Positions 5,925-8,484 of a DNA stretch of 8,484 bases are shown piece by piece. Within the stretch, counting starts at the first letter, position 1; the number at the start of each line of letters is the position of its first letter. The notes below the pieces were generated by a model. The model was not told where the DNA came from. It ran no database searches and saw nothing but the letters and a program-made list of their open reading frames with translations. Made by a program: the position numbers and the translations under genes. The DNA is taken from the NCBI GenBank assembly GCA_031267375.1, contig JAIRZE010000045.1:1-8484 (forward strand), in the 5' to 3' direction. The DNA comes from Rickettsiales bacterium (GTDB lineage: Bacteria > Pseudomonadota > Alphaproteobacteria > Rs-D84).

Positions 5925-6787
5925 ATATCATCCGGACTGTTTTTGCCTGTGTAAAATTCGCTCTGTTCTGGGTGGCGGTTATCGCAAGCGTGCCGGGATT
6001 CATAATCTTGCCGCGCGGCCGTATTTCAATCTGGTACGCAGGCAAAATTTTCTGGCCCGCATTAATGGGAATCACAGGCGTGCGAGCGAAAGTAAACGGA
6101 GAACTGGCGTCCGGGCGCCCTTTATTGTTGGTCAGCAATCATATTTCAGTTTTTGAGTTTGCTACATTTCCTATGGCGGGCCTGGGCAGTTTTTTCGGCA
6201 AGGCGGAAATTGAAAAATATCCGCTGGTCGGCTGGGTCGCAAAAAAAATCGGAGTAATATTCATAGACCGCAACCCGCGCAAGGCCGCGGCCGTGACTCA
6301 GCAGATTCAAAATGTTATGTCGCAGGTGAAATATCCTATGACTATTTTTCCCGAAGGAACGACCAGCAACGGCAATTTTATTTATCCGTTCAAAAGCAGT
6401 ATGTTTGATATTCTGAACGCGCTGCCGGATATGACGGTCCAGCCGGTTGCTATGGTTTATAAATACAGAAATGGCAAGCAGATTCCGCCTCGGATTATGG
6501 CGAATGATTTTTCGCTGCCCAACCTGAAACTTTTGAAAAAGTATAATGAAGATTTTGAAAAGGAAGAAATTATCCCGGCAAAAGATCACAGTCCGTTCGG
6601 CCTGGTGTTTAATGTGATGAAGCAGGGCGGAATTTTGGTAGAGATTAACTTGCTGCCGCCGCCCTCCTTCGCCAAGGCTTCGGACGGCACGCCGCTTGGC
6701 GGTATGGATAGAAAGCAAATAGCAGGCCACCTGCACAAAATAATTTCAGATAAATTTTATGAATTAAGGAATAAAAATGAATATTAA
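5921..6787 (+). CDS. olsA: Lyso-ornithine lipid O-acyltransferase, PlsC family
   Basis: A 288-residue membrane acyltransferase that, given its position, most likely adds the second acyl chain to lyso-ornithine lipid; a role as the 1-acylglycerol-3-phosphate acyltransferase PlsC is the alternative. Visible are an N-terminal membrane segment (about 7-30), motif NHISVFE (73-79; an HX4E version of the usual HX4D catalytic pair, also known in PlsC-type enzymes), GKAEIEKYPLVGW (93-105), GVIFIDR (111-117), FPEGTTSNG (143-151) and VQPVAM (173-178). A weak GAGG (5907-5910) precedes the ATG, and translation is probably coupled to olsB through the 4-base overlap. Residues 247-261 (PPSFAKASDGTPLGG) are encoded by a palindromic repeat and have no counterpart expected in the family. 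The end overlaps proS by 11 bases. Confidence 0.82.
   Translation: MNIIRTVFACVKFALFWVAVIASVPGFIILPRGRISIWYAGKIFWPALMGITGVRAKVNGELASGRPLLLVSNHISVFEFATFPMAGLGSFFGKAEIEKYPLVGWVAKKIGVIFIDRNPRKAAAVTQQIQNVMSQVKYPMTIFPEGTTSNGNFIYPFKSSMFDILNALPDMTVQPVAMVYKYRNGKQIPPRIMANDFSLPNLKLLKKYNEDFEKEEIIPAKDHSPFGLVFNVMKQGGILVEINLLPPPSFAKASDGTPLGGMDRKQIAGHLHKIISDKFYELRNKNEY
6670..6701. repeat. Palindromic repeat inserted in frame in olsA
   Basis: CGCCAAG (6670-6676) and CTTGGCG (6695-6701) form an inverted repeat around 18 bases containing GCTTCGGACGG. It translates as SFAKASDGTPLGG. From general knowledge, the CTTCGCCAAGGCTTCGG type of word recurs as a dispersed repeat in some bacteria and produces SFAKAS-like peptides inside unrelated proteins, much as Rickettsia palindromic elements do. 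Copy number in this genome cannot be judged from one window. Confidence 0.6.
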
Positions 6788-8042
6788 AAATTTATGCGCG
6801 CGCAGGCTGGTTGGGGATGTCGCCGGCGCAAGCACGCACGGCCACAAAATCGCTATAAAGGGCGGATACATACATCAAACTCTTGGCGGAATTTATACTC
6901 TGTCGCCGCTGGGCTGTCGCGTTCAGGCGAATATTGAAAGAATTATCCGCGAAGAAATGAATGCCATTGACGGCCAGGAAATAAAAATGCCGGTGGTCAG
7001 CGGCGCCAATCTTTGGAAAGAATCAGGCCGCTATGACACGGTTGATGTTCTTGCTAAATTCAAAGGCCGCAGCGATATTGATTATGTACTGAATCCGACT
7101 CACGAAGAAGTGGTGGTGGATTTTGTAAAAAGCGTTTTGGAAACATATCGTCAGATGCCATTTATGGTCTATCAGATCCAGACGAAATTCCGTGATGAGT
7201 TGCGCGCACGCGCGGGGCTTATCCGCACTCGCGAATTTATGATGAAGGACGGATATTCATTTCACGAAACGCAAGCAGATTTGGAAGACTATTATCAGCG
7301 TTGCTATGACGCGTATCATAAAATCTTCAAGCGCTGTGGATTGAAAAATGTTGTCGCGGTCGCTTCCGCTACTGGTGATATGGGCGGCGATCGCGCTGAT
7401 GAGTTCCAGCTGATTCATCCCAACGGCGAAGATACTATTTATATCTGCGACAAATGTGGATTTGCTGCTAATAAGGAAGTGGCCGCCGATGGAGTTTGCC
7501 CGAAATGCGGCGCGAAGATGCGTGAAGAGCGCGGGATAGAGGTTGGAAATATTTTCCAGCTGGGGACCAAGTATTCCAAGTCTATGAATCTGACCTATGC
7601 GGCTGCGGACGGAACGCAAAAGAATCCGATTATGGGCTGCTATGGGATTGGGGTTGGTCGGACCTGGGCGACGATTTTGGAAGAAAGCGCGGACGACAAA
7701 GGGCCGATATGGAATATTGAAACAGCTCCGTTTGCGGTGGAAGTAATCGGCTTGCCCGGCGGATTTGATCTGGCGCAGCAGGTTTATGAAGACTTGCGTA
7801 GCGCCGGCATAGAAGTTTTGCTGGATAACCGCGATGTGCGCGCTGGTGAAAAATTTGCGGATGCGGATTTGATAGCAGCGCCGATACGATTGATTGTTTC
7901 TGAAAAAACATTGGCCGGGAATTTTATAGAGGTTAAATACCGGGCGAATAAAGATACCAGCAGAATGAAAGATAAATTCGGCATTGCGCCGGAAGATTAT
8001 CTGCAAGAAGTGGTAGAAGCAATAATGAAGTTGAAATATTAA
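6777..8042 (+). CDS. proS: Prolyl-tRNA synthetase, short form without editing domain
   Basis: This cytoplasmic enzyme charges tRNA-Pro. The 421 residues contain class II motif 1 (LGGIYTLSPLG, 36-46), the TxE-type loop NPTHEE (106-111), motif 2 (KFRDE, 137-141, to REFMMKDGYSF, 152-162), motif 3 (MGCYGIGVGR, 286-295) and the anticodon-binding domain from about 316. Typical bacterial enzymes have some 570 residues because of an editing insertion between motifs 2 and 3; it is missing here, as in alphaproteobacterial enzymes. What remains at that place is a compact zinc-ribbon-like segment with C224, C227, C241 and C244, joined to RGIEVGNIFQLGTKYS (252-267), a stretch normally found after the insertion. 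AAGGA at 6766-6770 sets the start. The gene overlaps olsA by 11 bases, shares its message and is closed by a strong terminator. Confidence 0.95.
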   Translation: MNIKNLCARRLVGDVAGASTHGHKIAIKGGYIHQTLGGIYTLSPLGCRVQANIERIIREEMNAIDGQEIKMPVVSGANLWKESGRYDTVDVLAKFKGRSDIDYVLNPTHEEVVVDFVKSVLETYRQMPFMVYQIQTKFRDELRARAGLIRTREFMMKDGYSFHETQADLEDYYQRCYDAYHKIFKRCGLKNVVAVASATGDMGGDRADEFQLIHPNGEDTIYICDKCGFAANKEVAADGVCPKCGAKMREERGIEVGNIFQLGTKYSKSMNLTYAAADGTQKNPIMGCYGIGVGRTWATILEESADDKGPIWNIETAPFAVEVIGLPGGFDLAQQVYEDLRSAGIEVLLDNRDVRAGEKFADADLIAAPIRLIVSEKTLAGNFIEVKYRANKDTSRMKDKFGIAPEDYLQEVVEAIMKLKY

Positions 8043-8045
8043 GGA

Positions 8046-8069
8046 AACGCGCCAACGGCGCGTTTTTTT
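8046..8069 (+). terminator. Intrinsic terminator after proS
   Basis: AACGCGCC (8046-8053), loop AAC, and GGCGCGTT (8057-8064) form a perfect GC-rich stem running into seven T (8063-8069), four bases after the proS stop. This ends the olsB-olsA-proS transcript. Confidence 0.92.
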
Positions 8070-8100
8070 ATTAGCAATTATCAATGAGCAATTAGCAATT
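8070..8100. repeat. Heptamer array ATTAGCA
   Basis: Four units, ATTAGCA, ATTATCA, ATGAGCA, ATTAGCA, then ATT, begin directly after the terminator T run. No reverse-complement arm is visible nearby, unlike the other four arrays in the window. Confidence 0.8.
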
Positions 8101-8105
8101 TGTGG

Positions 8106-8358
8106 AATAAAAGCTCGGTGGTACACCTGCCCCCATTTATGGGGGCGGGATAGAGTTGGCTTGGTGGGGTGCCTTTAAACGAACGGCACCTTTTAAGCGA
8201 CTTTCGTAGAACGTCGCTCCACCTGGCAACTCTTGGGTGGGGGCTTCTTGGTGCTCTAAAACACCCACCACCCAAGATTTCGTAGAGTTCGCTGCGCTCA
8301 CTAACGAAATCTATCCCGCCCCCGCAAGCAGGGGCAGGTGTTCCCACCGAGCCTTATT
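8106..8358. mobile_element. 253-bp inverted-repeat element, MITE-like or structured RNA
   Basis: The ends, 8106-8153 and 8311-8358, are 48-base imperfect inverted repeats sharing AATAA, GCTCGGTGG, ACACCTGCCCC and GGGGGCGGGATAG in order. Each end has its own small palindrome (CCCCCAT/ATGGGGG; CCCCGC/GC-A-GGGG). Between them lie further hairpins: GGTGCC/GGCACC (8168-8173, 8185-8190), AGCGAC/GTCGCT (8196-8201, 8213-8218), TCTTGGGTGG/CCACCCAAGA (8231-8240, 8268-8277) and ATTTCGT/ACGAAAT (8277-8283, 8304-8310). No credible gene is inside. The plan fits a non-autonomous transposable element of the MITE kind, or a multibranched RNA; no target-site duplication could be made out with confidence. Confidence 0.65.

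Positions 8359-8484
<126 letters not shown>

Noticed and set aside
6137..6160. Inactive OlsA because of NHISVFE in place of HX4D
   Set aside because: Glutamate at this position is found in other PlsC-type acyltransferases, and all remaining motifs are intact.
7257..8126. Minus-strand open frame of 289 residues opposite proS
   Set aside because: It is antisense to a strongly conserved gene and its translation has no recognisable family features.
8081..8347. Minus-strand open frame of 88 residues
   Set aside because: It lies inside the inverted-repeat element and its sequence only reflects the hairpins; no family features.
8106..8358. A tRNA, tmRNA, RNase P or 6S RNA in the terminal region
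   Set aside because: No cloverleaf, T-loop, tag sequence or other hallmark of these RNAs was found; symmetry of the ends favours an inverted-repeat element.

Overview
The window looks like the end of a contig from an uncultured alphaproteobacterium with mid-range base composition. This rests on four points: the L32 protein carries the RRAHDAL segment familiar from alphaproteobacteria; rpmF and plsX are adjacent; olsB and olsA (ornithine-lipid synthesis) are adjacent; and prolyl-tRNA synthetase is the short form without the editing insertion. No species can be named from this.

Layout. From the left edge to 771 (+) lies a putative glycosyltransferase of unknown target. It converges on a minus-strand rpmF-plsX pair (2113 down to 888), and the gap between them holds three back-to-back palindromes. 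A divergent intergenic region (2114-2281) carries the rpmF promoter, a heptamer repeat array and a -10 box so close to the next start that the message may be leaderless. On the plus strand follow an omptin-like outer-membrane barrel protein (2282-3772) and an MltB-type lytic transglycosylase (3828-4853). Then comes a tight three-gene cluster with overlapping ends, olsB-olsA-proS (4983-8042), driven by a recognisable sigma70-type promoter and closed by a clean intrinsic terminator. The last 440 bases have no gene. They hold a heptamer array, a 253-bp element with 48-bp terminal inverted repeats and several internal hairpins, and a run of 36 A just before the window ends.

How the genes fit together. 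The theme is the cell envelope: PlsX makes acyl-phosphate for phospholipid synthesis, OlsB and OlsA make phosphate-free ornithine lipid, the barrel protein sits in the outer membrane, MltB trims murein, and the glycosyltransferase probably decorates surface glycan. L32 and ProRS are housekeeping translation genes.

The most unusual signal is not a gene. Five arrays of 7-bp tandem repeats occur in under 6 kb. Each has a different unit sequence and four have reverse-complement copies nearby. Three of the five lie in or run into the mltB gene, where they encode part of its signal peptide, an internal loop and its C-terminus with the stop codon. A separate palindromic repeat is inserted in frame in olsA.
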